NCBI RefSeq assembly: GCF_900114155.1
Contig: NZ_FOSC01000007.1
Coordinates: 1 to 64,000, forward strand
Origin: Marinobacter persicus
GTDB taxonomy: Bacteria; Pseudomonadota; Gammaproteobacteria; Pseudomonadales; Oleiphilaceae
Direction: 5' to 3'
DNA: 64,000 nt
Part shown: one piece after another, positions 15,430-23,713 of the stretch
How positions within the stretch are numbered: the stretch's first letter is position 1
How the letters are laid out: every line of letters begins with the position of its first letter
The notes under the pieces: generated by a model
What the model saw: only the letters and a program-made list of their open reading frames with translations
Told to the model about the DNA's origin: nothing
Database searches by the model: none
Position numbers and translations under genes: made by a program

Positions 15430-17375
15430 TAGCGTCTCTCCCCGCCTCTACCCATTTGCCTCGCTGCCTTGGCCGCGACCTGCAAGGGTTTATTGTCATC
15501 CTGTGCAGCCCATTCTGAAAGAAGCGTCTTGAATTCCACCTTCACATCCTCCGACGTCAATGCATTCGTCCACCCGGTTACAGCCCACGGGCCTAGCTTG
15601 GAAACCGGCAGCCCCTTTAGAAAGGCAATGAGGGAAGGCTGCAAAAACGAATGATGCTGACAGATTACTGCGAGACCTAGCGCACCGGCTGGCTGCTCAC
15701 TAAAGTCCTCCGCTACAGTGGCTTTGGCTCGCAAGGCGTCAAAAAGCTGCTCGGCTTCGGAGCCAGGCAGACGCGCCACCTCCGCAGCTGCCTGTCGCAC
15801 CTGAAGCGGTGGACCGCTAAGCTTAGCGAGTAGCTCATCAAGTTCCCCGAGCGACGTGACCGCGCCGAAAACGCTGCGCCTATCACGAGTTACGAAGACA
15901 TAGGGCCTCAGATCGTATTCAGCAAGTGATGGATCGATCATGGCCCACTGCTTGGCCCACTCCAGATTAGGCCAATCTGGTAATGCCGATGCTTCGAGGG
16001 CCACGTCGCTCCCTGTATCTTTTTTCTTACCGCCCTCAGCATCCTTCGGTTCTTGCCTGTCACCACGAACTACAGCTTCAAGCTCGGCCAACTCCTCAGA
16101 GGCCCCTGTCCCTGCTGATCCTCGCGCAATTGCATCATAAACCTCCGGCGCAAAGCGTTCCGCCAGCATGATTTTCGCCAGAACAGTTGGATTGAGGTCA
16201 TCACCAAACCCCCTCTCCTCCGCGATTGCGAGGCGTAACACCATCGTATTGATAAACCGCTTCACCTGCCGTGGATTGCCGCGTGCACCGTCAGTCAGGA
16301 TAGGCGCGATCCGGTACGCAAGATCGAGGGCTCGCTCTACCGAGGGCGGCACGGTCCCTAGCGCCTCCGCAACGCCGTTTCGATCGAGTCCCGGACCTTT
16401 CCATGGGCGTCGCAGAACCTGGCGCGCAAAGGCAACCAATTTCTGAAACTCATCCGACTGCTCACCGCATTCGTTCAACACAAGCAAAAGGATGATATAG
16501 ATACGAGTCTCAGCATACCCTAGCGATGGCAAACGAAATGGCACCTGAATCAACTTTTCGAGATAGTTCCTCGCATACGTTGCTGGCCCAGCAGCCACCG
16601 GAAGGTCTGGGAAATGCTGCCTCACAGCATATTCGATCATGCCCTCGTCGGCAGCGATGACGAATGCTGCCTTAGGCACAAATAGGAAGAGGCGAATGGC
16701 CTCCAGAGTTTCAATTGCGGTCTCAGGAAGACAACGATCCAGGTCATCTACTAGCACAACCAAACGATCGATATCAGCGCGGCGCAAAAGCTCCTCGAAC
16801 TCTTCTCGAAAGGCATGCATCTGCTGCGGTGCAGTTTCAGTTTCAGGTTCCGCTTCCTTCAGATATTGTCCGGCCTGCTCGACGACTGACCGGAGATCAC
16901 CCTGGGTGATCGAATCAGCCGACTTTCCAACCAGGTTTGATGCAGCGCCGTAGAGTTCCTTCAGCGTGTCCGGATGCGGGACACCGGTCGCTGCAGTGAA
17001 GGCCACACCACCGACTCTGCGCGCAAACTTCATCCAGTCAACCCTACGCAAAACCGTTTTTGCCTGGTTAACAACTCGGGTCGATGCTGACTGGCTCCGC
17101 AGCAGTTCCTCTACAATTGTCTCGATAAGGACGGCTTTCGCGTCCTCATACCCCTGAAATAACCATCCATTGAATCTCACGCAGAGGACACGTTCACGGT
17201 CGGCAAAAGCATCCTCTACCATCATCAACACACTTGACTTCCCTGCGCCCCAGTCACCGTGAACGCCAACTGTCAGCGGTTCATCCGACTTCTCATTAAC
17301 CAGACGCACTACGGTATGAGCAATGGCTTCGTAATACAGAAGATCAACAGATGTTTCGTTATCGGCGACAATCAT
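15429..17375 (-). CDS. qatA: QatA, KAP-family P-loop ATPase of the QatABCD defence system
   Basis: 648 aa. Walker A GDWGAGKSS lies at residues 40-48, and Walker B is LVVLVDDLDRCLPE around 215, followed by a sensor-like FVIAADEGMIEYAV. The layout TVGVHGDWGAGKSSVLMMVEDAF...FNGWLFQGYEDAK is diagnostic of KAP NTPases, many of which sit in defence systems. The typical KAP membrane segments are not obvious. It is the first gene of a four-gene operon with 1-4 bp overlaps. The gene is preceded by about 245 bp without a clear gene, which should hold the promoter, though no strong -35/-10 pair was found. In Qat systems the ATPase is needed for protection against phages. Confidence 0.92.
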   Translation of the reverse strand: MIVADNETSVDLLYYEAIAHTVVRLVNEKSDEPLTVGVHGDWGAGKSSVLMMVEDAFADRERVLCVRFNGWLFQGYEDAKAVLIETIVEELLRSQSASTRVVNQAKTVLRRVDWMKFARRVGGVAFTAATGVPHPDTLKELYGAASNLVGKSADSITQGDLRSVVEQAGQYLKEAEPETETAPQQMHAFREEFEELLRRADIDRLVVLVDDLDRCLPETAIETLEAIRLFLFVPKAAFVIAADEGMIEYAVRQHFPDLPVAAGPATYARNYLEKLIQVPFRLPSLGYAETRIYIILLLVLNECGEQSDEFQKLVAFARQVLRRPWKGPGLDRNGVAEALGTVPPSVERALDLAYRIAPILTDGARGNPRQVKRFINTMVLRLAIAEERGFGDDLNPTVLAKIMLAERFAPEVYDAIARGSAGTGASEELAELEAVVRGDRQEPKDAEGGKKKDTGSDVALEASALPDWPNLEWAKQWAMIDPSLAEYDLRPYVFVTRDRRSVFGAVTSLGELDELLAKLSGPPLQVRQAAAEVARLPGSEAEQLFDALRAKATVAEDFSEQPAGALGLAVICQHHSFLQPSLIAFLKGLPVSKLGPWAVTGWTNALTSEDVKVEFKTLLSEWAAQDDNKPLQVAAKAARQMGRGGERR

Positions 17376-17619
17376 ACAGTCCCCCGGAGCAGCAGTGTTT
17401 CTAGGGTCGGATCAGGCACGTTGGATTACTGGATCAATTTCGGCCGTCGATGGGGGGTTGACCACCAACTGAGATGGCATGATGTTTTGACCTGCCTTCC
17501 TCAATGTGGCTCTGCTGTTCATGGATGCCCGCTCCCAACAATAACCCACGACCGATAAGGACGGGCAGGTCACAACACCATATCTAGTAACTTTAATCGC
17601 ATTCTTCATAATTGTCATA
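17376..17619 (-). other. Gap upstream of qatA
   Basis: 244 bp between the DUF3800-like gene and qatA, both on the minus strand. It probably carries the qat promoter and leader, but no good -35/-10 pair or hairpin terminator could be identified. A minus-strand frame of about 65 codons starting MKNAIKVTRYG crosses part of it; it has no recognisable domain and may be chance. Confidence 0.3.
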
Positions 17620-18750
17620 CTATCCCAAAAAATCAGGCACTGATCTATCGTGTAGAAACGCATCATTTCTAAGCAAAGTTTCCAACGGCGCAACAGAATG
17701 AAGTAAACCCTCACTGAAAGCATTGGAACGATCAATTAGTAATCGCAACAGCTCAAGAGTTTTTAACTGAGCTTGAGAGAAGCTCTTCTTTTTCTGTCGT
17801 AAGACTGGCAATGAATTCTGACTAACAAAACCAAAGTGCCTTCCCATTAGCCCTGCTACCACATCAGATATCTGAACACCGATGCTGCTCTTTGAGTTCA
17901 AAAATATATAATCCAGCCTTTTGGATCCGTCATAGACTTCCACTTTTGATAGCACCTTCTCTATATGCGTTTCTCTATCAAAAGTATGGGAAGAATTTTT
18001 AAATAGATACAAACGGTGTAAAAAATGAGGACTAAAATCTTTAATTAACTCCCCCGGCTCATCATCATGCAAGAAAGGTAGCTCTAGCCCTCTAATTTTT
18101 GACGCATTTCTGATCGTCTGTTTTAATATAGGTGTTGCAAGACTTCGGTCCTCAACTACTTGGGAATCCAAGAATCGTAAAATTTCACTAAGGAAACTAG
18201 AAACCTCAGACCGCTTTATATTTGGATAGTTAAAATTAACCAACAATTGCATGAATTCATATGAATTCTTACTCACAAAATAATGAAGTTCCGATTTAAT
18301 CTCTAGATGAAACGGAATGATTCCAAGAGGATCTCCAGGCATTAGTGATTCGACAATATCCAGAATTGACCAGTAAAGGATGTCTATAAAAGAGTAATGA
18401 ATATAAATATCGTTGTCTAAAATCCATACCAAAAAATTTGAAATCCTCTCTGACCCCAAAGCATCTTCGTAGCTTCCTTTAGAAAGATATTCGAACTTGA
18501 TTTCATTAGCAGATCTTTGGATTTTAAGTAAATCACGGAGAGATTCTTCGCTCGACGCCGGGAGTCCGCTTTGAGTCGCAACCCCAGCAAGAACAAAAGG
18601 ATTTTCAATCGGCGCATTTAGCCCCACTTCCGTTAACTTTAAACGCCTAACATTGTTAGTCTCATCATAGAACATCTGCATTTCACTGTCCCAATTACGG
18701 AGCGGCGAAATATTCTCTCTTAATTCTTTAACTTGGATTTTGGTCATCAT
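17620..18750 (-). CDS. DUF3800-like protein, putative RNase H-fold defence-associated protein
   Basis: 376 aa. The N-terminal stretch MQMFYDETNNVRRLKL with an Asp-Glu pair (D29-E30), the central EIKFEYLSKG and the C-terminal GVQISDVVAGLMGRHF match the spacing of conserved acidic positions in DUF3800 proteins, a family predicted to have an RNase H-like fold and often found near phage-defence and mobile genes. The assignment is from motif appearance only. The coding sequence is visibly more AT-rich than the flanking tns and qat genes, so it probably arrived separately. It lies between tnsE (140 bp away) and qatA (244 bp away) on the same strand, so it could be a standalone defence gene or a partner of either. 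Confidence 0.6.
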   Translation of the reverse strand: MMTKIQVKELRENISPLRNWDSEMQMFYDETNNVRRLKLTEVGLNAPIENPFVLAGVATQSGLPASSEESLRDLLKIQRSANEIKFEYLSKGSYEDALGSERISNFLVWILDNDIYIHYSFIDILYWSILDIVESLMPGDPLGIIPFHLEIKSELHYFVSKNSYEFMQLLVNFNYPNIKRSEVSSFLSEILRFLDSQVVEDRSLATPILKQTIRNASKIRGLELPFLHDDEPGELIKDFSPHFLHRLYLFKNSSHTFDRETHIEKVLSKVEVYDGSKRLDYIFLNSKSSIGVQISDVVAGLMGRHFGFVSQNSLPVLRQKKKSFSQAQLKTLELLRLLIDRSNAFSEGLLHSVAPLETLLRNDAFLHDRSVPDFLG

Positions 18751-18889
18751 AATAATAAATTTATTAACTTATGAAAGTGCAATTATCTTAAGTAGTAAGC
18801 CGAGAATGACGTAAAGTGGCAGCTGCTGCTCAATCCTAACGATCTATCGGATACAGAGCCAGCACAAAGTCGGGATTGGGCTGATGCAC

Positions 18890-20545
18890 CTAGAGCAACC
18901 GAGTAGTATGTAATTCAGCAAGCACAGCATAGACCCGACCCATCCAATGGCACAATGTAGCCGTGTCTGTTGGGCCCAGGCTTGATGTGATGTTTTGTTG
19001 ATGAGAAATTCGACGGAACCCAGCAGGAAAGTCCTTTTTTAGCTTCTCATTGGCAGGCCAGCGTAAGGAAGCCTTCACCAACGACCAGCCCATAGCCGAA
19101 AGCTTTGAGTGCCAATCGTATTTTTCAGATGGTTGCTTCAGAAGCAGTGTCGAGAGTCTTGCTTCAGAGCCTACGGTATCAACCTCCACCAATGCATAAT
19201 TCTGGTTTTGATATCTGAACACACGGTAAAGCAAGTATCTTGGGTTGCCATCTGGCAGTCGATATTTCGAGTGACCTTTCAGCGCCGGTAGCGGAATCAT
19301 TTCTTCAGCCACGATTCGGCAACCTTTGATTTCCAACAGGTCGCTCATGGCAATAAATGCTTCAAATTTGTGGGTGAATAGATGTGAATCCTCACTCTGG
19401 TCATCAATGCCATCAGAAACACCCGCTGGCAGCTCTCCTCGAACGGTTGGCTCATCAGTACTGACATCCGTTGTGCCGTCAGCCAGATCAACAACGCCTC
19501 CCTCTGATTTTCCCTTTCTGGCAGCAGACTTACGTCTGCCATCCGAAGGCTTGCGGGTAGTGTAAGCAGGCTCGGAGAACTCCAATTCTACTTCCGGGAC
19601 CTCCAGCACGTACTCATCTGCATCGGTAGTTGGCAGCTCGTCATCATTAATCTCCGGTGGGCCATCCGTTCCCCCTCTTTCTGTGGTACTGCCTTTTTTC
19701 CCTGCTTTTTGCTCCTTGAATTTCGGATCGAAGAACTCTATCTCTTTCGGGATCTGGCTGCTCAGGTTTGTAAGACTGTGTATTTCATACACGAAAAAAA
19801 GCTCAGACTCTTTGGCGTATTGACCTCGCACCTTCATTTTCACGTTTTCTAAAGGCGGGGGATCGAAACGGAACGGCCAGTACCGGCGACCATTTCTAAC
19901 TTCGCCCTCTGTCAGTTGGTATTGGGCGATGCTTTGAAACGAGTTCCGAACCTTTTTATCCAACAGAAGCCACGCCAGCATTCTGCGTTGGCTGGGGTTA
20001 CCTCGCACTACCCTAGGCAGTGAGCTACTTGGCAAGATATGGATCTCTGCCCTATTCGGGTTCTCACCCATCTGAACGTCGAATTCCTCGTCTAATCCAT
20101 TCGGGTTCATTGCTAGGCGAGTCAGGTAGGCAGAATGGAAAAAAAGGGCCCGGGCCATTTCTATTTGTGGCAGGAAAAACTGTGTATCGCCGGCTTCAAA
20201 GCTAAAACACCATTGCTGCCGGTCTCCCTGCCTGCGAATGTTTACTATTGGACAGTCGGCTATCCGGCAAGACGACCAGGTGCTGGTACTGTTTATCTTT
20301 AAGTCCTTTTCATAACCGGCAACTTTGGAGCCTCCGGCCTTTGTCACATTTAACGCACGCCGCCTCGGTATCAGGCCCAGCTGGGATATGCCAAACTTTT
20401 CCTTTTCTTGGGCCGGATCCAGCTTCACCTCGATGTACCAGTTTGGAGTTCGCAGATCACGAACCATTGAGCCAATTTCTTTAACCTGGCTGTTGTCCTT
20501 GATTCCCTTGATCGTTGGTGTCTTCTTCGTTCTCTTCGAGGCCAT
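18890..20545 (-). CDS. tnsE: TnsE, Tn7 target selector for plasmids and replicating DNA
   Basis: About 551 aa from MASKRTKKTPTIKG; further in-frame starts exist at 20584 and 20467. Similarity to Tn7 TnsE is visible in PQIEMARALFFHSAYL, the EEFDVQMGENPNRAEIHILPSSSLP block, FDPPPLENVKMKVRG, and the C-terminal DGNPRYLLYRVFRYQNQNYALVEVD. The middle (about 290-380) is low-complexity and acidic. In Tn7, TnsE binds the sliding clamp and 3'-recessed DNA to send the element into conjugal plasmids and lagging-strand DNA. The start overlaps the tnsD end by about 65 bp, so it belongs to the operon. The protein looks intact. Confidence 0.92.
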   Translation of the reverse strand: MASKRTKKTPTIKGIKDNSQVKEIGSMVRDLRTPNWYIEVKLDPAQEKEKFGISQLGLIPRRRALNVTKAGGSKVAGYEKDLKINSTSTWSSCRIADCPIVNIRRQGDRQQWCFSFEAGDTQFFLPQIEMARALFFHSAYLTRLAMNPNGLDEEFDVQMGENPNRAEIHILPSSSLPRVVRGNPSQRRMLAWLLLDKKVRNSFQSIAQYQLTEGEVRNGRRYWPFRFDPPPLENVKMKVRGQYAKESELFFVYEIHSLTNLSSQIPKEIEFFDPKFKEQKAGKKGSTTERGGTDGPPEINDDELPTTDADEYVLEVPEVELEFSEPAYTTRKPSDGRRKSAARKGKSEGGVVDLADGTTDVSTDEPTVRGELPAGVSDGIDDQSEDSHLFTHKFEAFIAMSDLLEIKGCRIVAEEMIPLPALKGHSKYRLPDGNPRYLLYRVFRYQNQNYALVEVDTVGSEARLSTLLLKQPSEKYDWHSKLSAMGWSLVKASLRWPANEKLKKDFPAGFRRISHQQNITSSLGPTDTATLCHWMGRVYAVLAELHTTRLL

Positions 20546-22046
20546 GCAAGTAATCCCGTGCTTGGTCGGTAAGCCGTGTTTCACTTAGCCCGGCGATACG
20601 GATCAAACGCCAACGTGGTGGGTACTGAAACTCCTGCTTTAATTCCCACCAAGCGTTTCTCAGCCGCCGTACCTGGTATTCGGGAACGCTTTCGGTATAA
20701 CGTGCCAGCAGTCGCCGGGTTCGCGGCAACCGATCGAGTGTCTTTTCCAGCGTGGAGAGCTTACCCAGTTGTTTCAGCAAATACGTTTGTGAATGCCGGG
20801 GGCCGCGTGGGGCCGCACGCAAAAACCTGAGAATTTCCCGCAGTTTGGTTAAATAATGCCGGTCCCGCTGCCGCCAATCAATTCTCGGTTTTCTTTTAAG
20901 AGCCTGCGTTCGTGGTTGAACTTGATTGACCTGCTTCAGCCACAATCGATCGTACCGATACAACCGGGCGTAAAGCGCCGGGGCCGCTACACGGGCCTTT
21001 TTCGGTGACCGGTCTGCCAGCATTTTAATCCAGTCGTGCTGATCTGGCGTTAAGCCGTGTGTAGCCGCGATGTACGCCTCCCAGGTTGACTCTGATGGCC
21101 CTGGTGATAGGGGCATGCGCGACTCTCTGACACTCTCAATAACATCGGTGATCGACCAGCATTCAGGCAAAAGCGCGTGGTGAACAATAATGTGCTGGAG
21201 GTAGCTGAAGGATTTCCGGTGTTTCCGGAAAATCCCTCGTAGCCAGCAATAATCCGAATTCCGGTCTATCCCCAAACCATATCGGCGCAAAAACCTCGCA
21301 GGCCAGTGGTCTGAAACAGTCTCGGCAATGGCAGCATGGTCAATGTGAGCCTGGCCGCGAATAAAACCAGACTGTTGAGCCAATCGGTGGTAGTGAAAAG
21401 ACCACTGCTCATAACTCGGTGAAATGGCCGGCCGTTGTTTCAATAGCTCCCTAACCTGAGTAAGAATCATCTCTGATTCGTTACAATCAGGTTTTTGAGG
21501 AAATAGCGGACAAGTGTCTGGCGAAGCGTCATGGTAGCGGTGCTGATTGACTAAGGGGCGGGGAATGGCCGCATGTATGAGTTCGCCGTGCTTCTCACAA
21601 CAGTCCACTCCGGCTATCTGCCACTCCCGCTTCCAGAAATACTCTCCATAGGTACGTTGTTGCTCTTTCAGGCACCCGGGACAATATCGAACACGGCCAG
21701 GCACCTTCACAAGCGATGCGGCGACGCCCATCGCGAGGTGCACTGCACCTCGGGATTCGCCAGCCATCCATGCCAGGCACCGTTTGCGGCGTTCTTCCGG
21801 GATGAATGGGGCGTACAAGGGGAATAGAGTGTGGTAGTAGGCAATCACTTCAACACTATAACCAGTGAGCAACCACCGAGAAATCCTCGATAGTTGATTG
21901 GGCAAATCCAGCGTGGCGATGACGTTGCGATTACCATACACCTCATCCAGCAATTCTTTAGGGCTAATAATCCCCTCCCGAATGCCTGCCCTGGCCACTG
22001 TGCTATATATCAGCTCCTCAGGGTACGGAACCGGGAAGTTCAGCAT
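20481..22046 (-). CDS. tnsD: TnsD/TniQ-family target selector (attTn7 binding)
   Basis: 521 aa, close to the 508 aa of Tn7 TnsD. The N-terminal TniQ domain contains a CCCH zinc knuckle: C122 and C125 (YCPGC) with C150 and H153 (CCEKH), matching the spacing of the Tn7 protein. TnsD recognises the end of glmS and recruits TnsC; consistent with this, the element sits 25 bp after the glmS stop. The long Arg-rich C-terminal part is typical of glmS-specific TnsD rather than the short TniQ of CRISPR-linked elements. It starts 5 bp after the tnsC stop. Confidence 0.95.
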   Translation of the reverse strand: MLNFPVPYPEELIYSTVARAGIREGIISPKELLDEVYGNRNVIATLDLPNQLSRISRWLLTGYSVEVIAYYHTLFPLYAPFIPEERRKRCLAWMAGESRGAVHLAMGVAASLVKVPGRVRYCPGCLKEQQRTYGEYFWKREWQIAGVDCCEKHGELIHAAIPRPLVNQHRYHDASPDTCPLFPQKPDCNESEMILTQVRELLKQRPAISPSYEQWSFHYHRLAQQSGFIRGQAHIDHAAIAETVSDHWPARFLRRYGLGIDRNSDYCWLRGIFRKHRKSFSYLQHIIVHHALLPECWSITDVIESVRESRMPLSPGPSESTWEAYIAATHGLTPDQHDWIKMLADRSPKKARVAAPALYARLYRYDRLWLKQVNQVQPRTQALKRKPRIDWRQRDRHYLTKLREILRFLRAAPRGPRHSQTYLLKQLGKLSTLEKTLDRLPRTRRLLARYTESVPEYQVRRLRNAWWELKQEFQYPPRWRLIRIAGLSETRLTDQARDYLHGLEENEEDTNDQGNQGQQPG

Positions 22047-22051
22047 GGCAG

Positions 22052-23713
22052 CTAAGCCTGGTTACCAAAACCGAGCCACTCGTCGCTGTTAAAAACCAGA
22101 CCCGATTGACGCGCGGCATCCAGCATTTCGTCCTCGTTCGCCGCCTGGGAGTGCATAAAGCGCAAATCGTCTGACTCAAGGGTGTGCCATTCTTTCATTT
22201 TAATCGATTTGATTTTTTGCTTTCCCGTCACCGGTAGCGTCTTCTCGGAAGACTGGTACCAGTTAAGAATGATGGGCATCAGGTCTTTCAGCTGTAGGTC
22301 AGGGTACTCCTCGAACGCTCGTTGAATTAACGGTTCCAAAAGGTCTGATTCATGGCCCATATCAACCAGCAGGTTGTGCAGCCGAATTGCCTGATCGTTG
22401 CCGTTGTACTGAACGGATTTCCGGATCTGGTCTTTGCTTGAATCCAGGAGGGTACTGAGCTCCAAAATCTTCTTATCCACATCAGGGATCGTGAGGTCTG
22501 AGTATTGGGCTATCTTGCTCGGGTCTCCGGAACGCAGAGCTTCCATCATCGGGTGTATCGGCTTCAGTTCGTCGTGATAAACCTTTTTCATGATATTGGG
22601 CGTGATTCGTTCCGTGCCTGTTACAACCGCCCGTATCTGGGACAACACGAACAACTTGATGACGACATCCATGATGCCCTGAGACAAGTCGAACCAAAGA
22701 TCCCTTAAATCATCCGGCATAGTGTCACTGGCTTTGGTCAGCCACTGGTACTTCCAGAGCTTTTTTGTGAATGCGCCCCATTCGGTTCGATCTACATTTT
22801 CTTCAGCTGTGGGCTGGCGCAGGGGTTCCCATAATATGGAGCCAAACCCCGCCCCGCGCCGAGCAGACCTCAGGTCGGTTTCAAAGACAGGTCGAGCCTT
22901 TGGTGTTCCGACCATTACCACCGGCACGGAGATCTCGTTTACCAACGTTACGAAGAAGTTCAGCATTTTCTCCGCTCCGCCTGAGGCGCGAACATTCAAG
23001 TGCTGAATTTCATCAATGACCAGTAAGCCAATCGCATAGGTGTTTGCCAGCTGCGACATCAACGCAATCATTGTTTCTACGCCGTGGCGTTTTTCTCCGT
23101 AGCGCCGGACATAATCTGTTCCTAGAATGGAATCGATTTCCCGGAAAAAGTTATGGCATAGGCTCTTGAGAGCACCATCGTGGGGGCAGTCGATTTTCAG
23201 GAAGACAATCTGTGTGAAATTGTGTTCCGGGTGGTGAATCATCTGGGGATACGTTGCCAGAATACGGTTCAGAGAGCTGGTTTTCCCGGAGCCCGAGCAC
23301 CCGATAAACGCCAAGCTTTTCGCAGTCGACTCAACATGGTCAAACCGGAATGCCTTCAAGTCTCCACTCTTGATGCGCTCATAGCCGTTCTGTAAGTGGG
23401 CCGAGAGGTCGCCAGTAGCAATGTTTCGACCCACGTACCCCTGGCGCAGCATGATCGAGATTTTTGCTTCCAGCTCAATATGGCGTGCCAGCGGCTGAAA
23501 GAAGCCGTCCAGTAGCTGGGAGATGATATGAACCCGTCTCTGACCGTCCAGATATATTTCGGACGGTCGGAGCTCCGTGGTCTCACTGAGCCCGGCTATG
23601 AGCTGTTTACGGTCTGGAATTGGCGGTAAAGCCTCAATCAGTGGATTTCCATGGTATGACGGTATTCCCGTGTCCTGGTAAACAGCAGTTACCATGCCGG
23701 AAGGTAAGGTCAT
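22052..23713 (-). CDS. tnsC: TnsC, AAA+ transposition regulator
   Basis: 553 aa. Walker A GCSGSGKTS at residues 138-146 and Walker B LLVIDEIQHL at about 230-239 define an AAA+ ATPase of the TnsC/TniB type. The N-terminal YLDGQRRVHIISQLLDGFFQPLARHIELE and the C-terminal region extend well beyond TniB, as in Tn7. TnsC bridges target selectors TnsD or TnsE to the TnsAB transposase and enforces target immunity. It overlaps tnsB by 4 bp. Full length with intact motifs. Confidence 0.95.
   Translation of the reverse strand: MTLPSGMVTAVYQDTGIPSYHGNPLIEALPPIPDRKQLIAGLSETTELRPSEIYLDGQRRVHIISQLLDGFFQPLARHIELEAKISIMLRQGYVGRNIATGDLSAHLQNGYERIKSGDLKAFRFDHVESTAKSLAFIGCSGSGKTSSLNRILATYPQMIHHPEHNFTQIVFLKIDCPHDGALKSLCHNFFREIDSILGTDYVRRYGEKRHGVETMIALMSQLANTYAIGLLVIDEIQHLNVRASGGAEKMLNFFVTLVNEISVPVVMVGTPKARPVFETDLRSARRGAGFGSILWEPLRQPTAEENVDRTEWGAFTKKLWKYQWLTKASDTMPDDLRDLWFDLSQGIMDVVIKLFVLSQIRAVVTGTERITPNIMKKVYHDELKPIHPMMEALRSGDPSKIAQYSDLTIPDVDKKILELSTLLDSSKDQIRKSVQYNGNDQAIRLHNLLVDMGHESDLLEPLIQRAFEEYPDLQLKDLMPIILNWYQSSEKTLPVTGKQKIKSIKMKEWHTLESDDLRFMHSQAANEDEMLDAARQSGLVFNSDEWLGFGNQA

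Noticed and set aside
17412..17735. 107-codon minus-strand frame between the DUF3800-like gene and qatA
   Set aside because: It overlaps the DUF3800-like coding end, lacks a ribosome site and shows no domain; a shorter internal start cannot be excluded but is unsupported.
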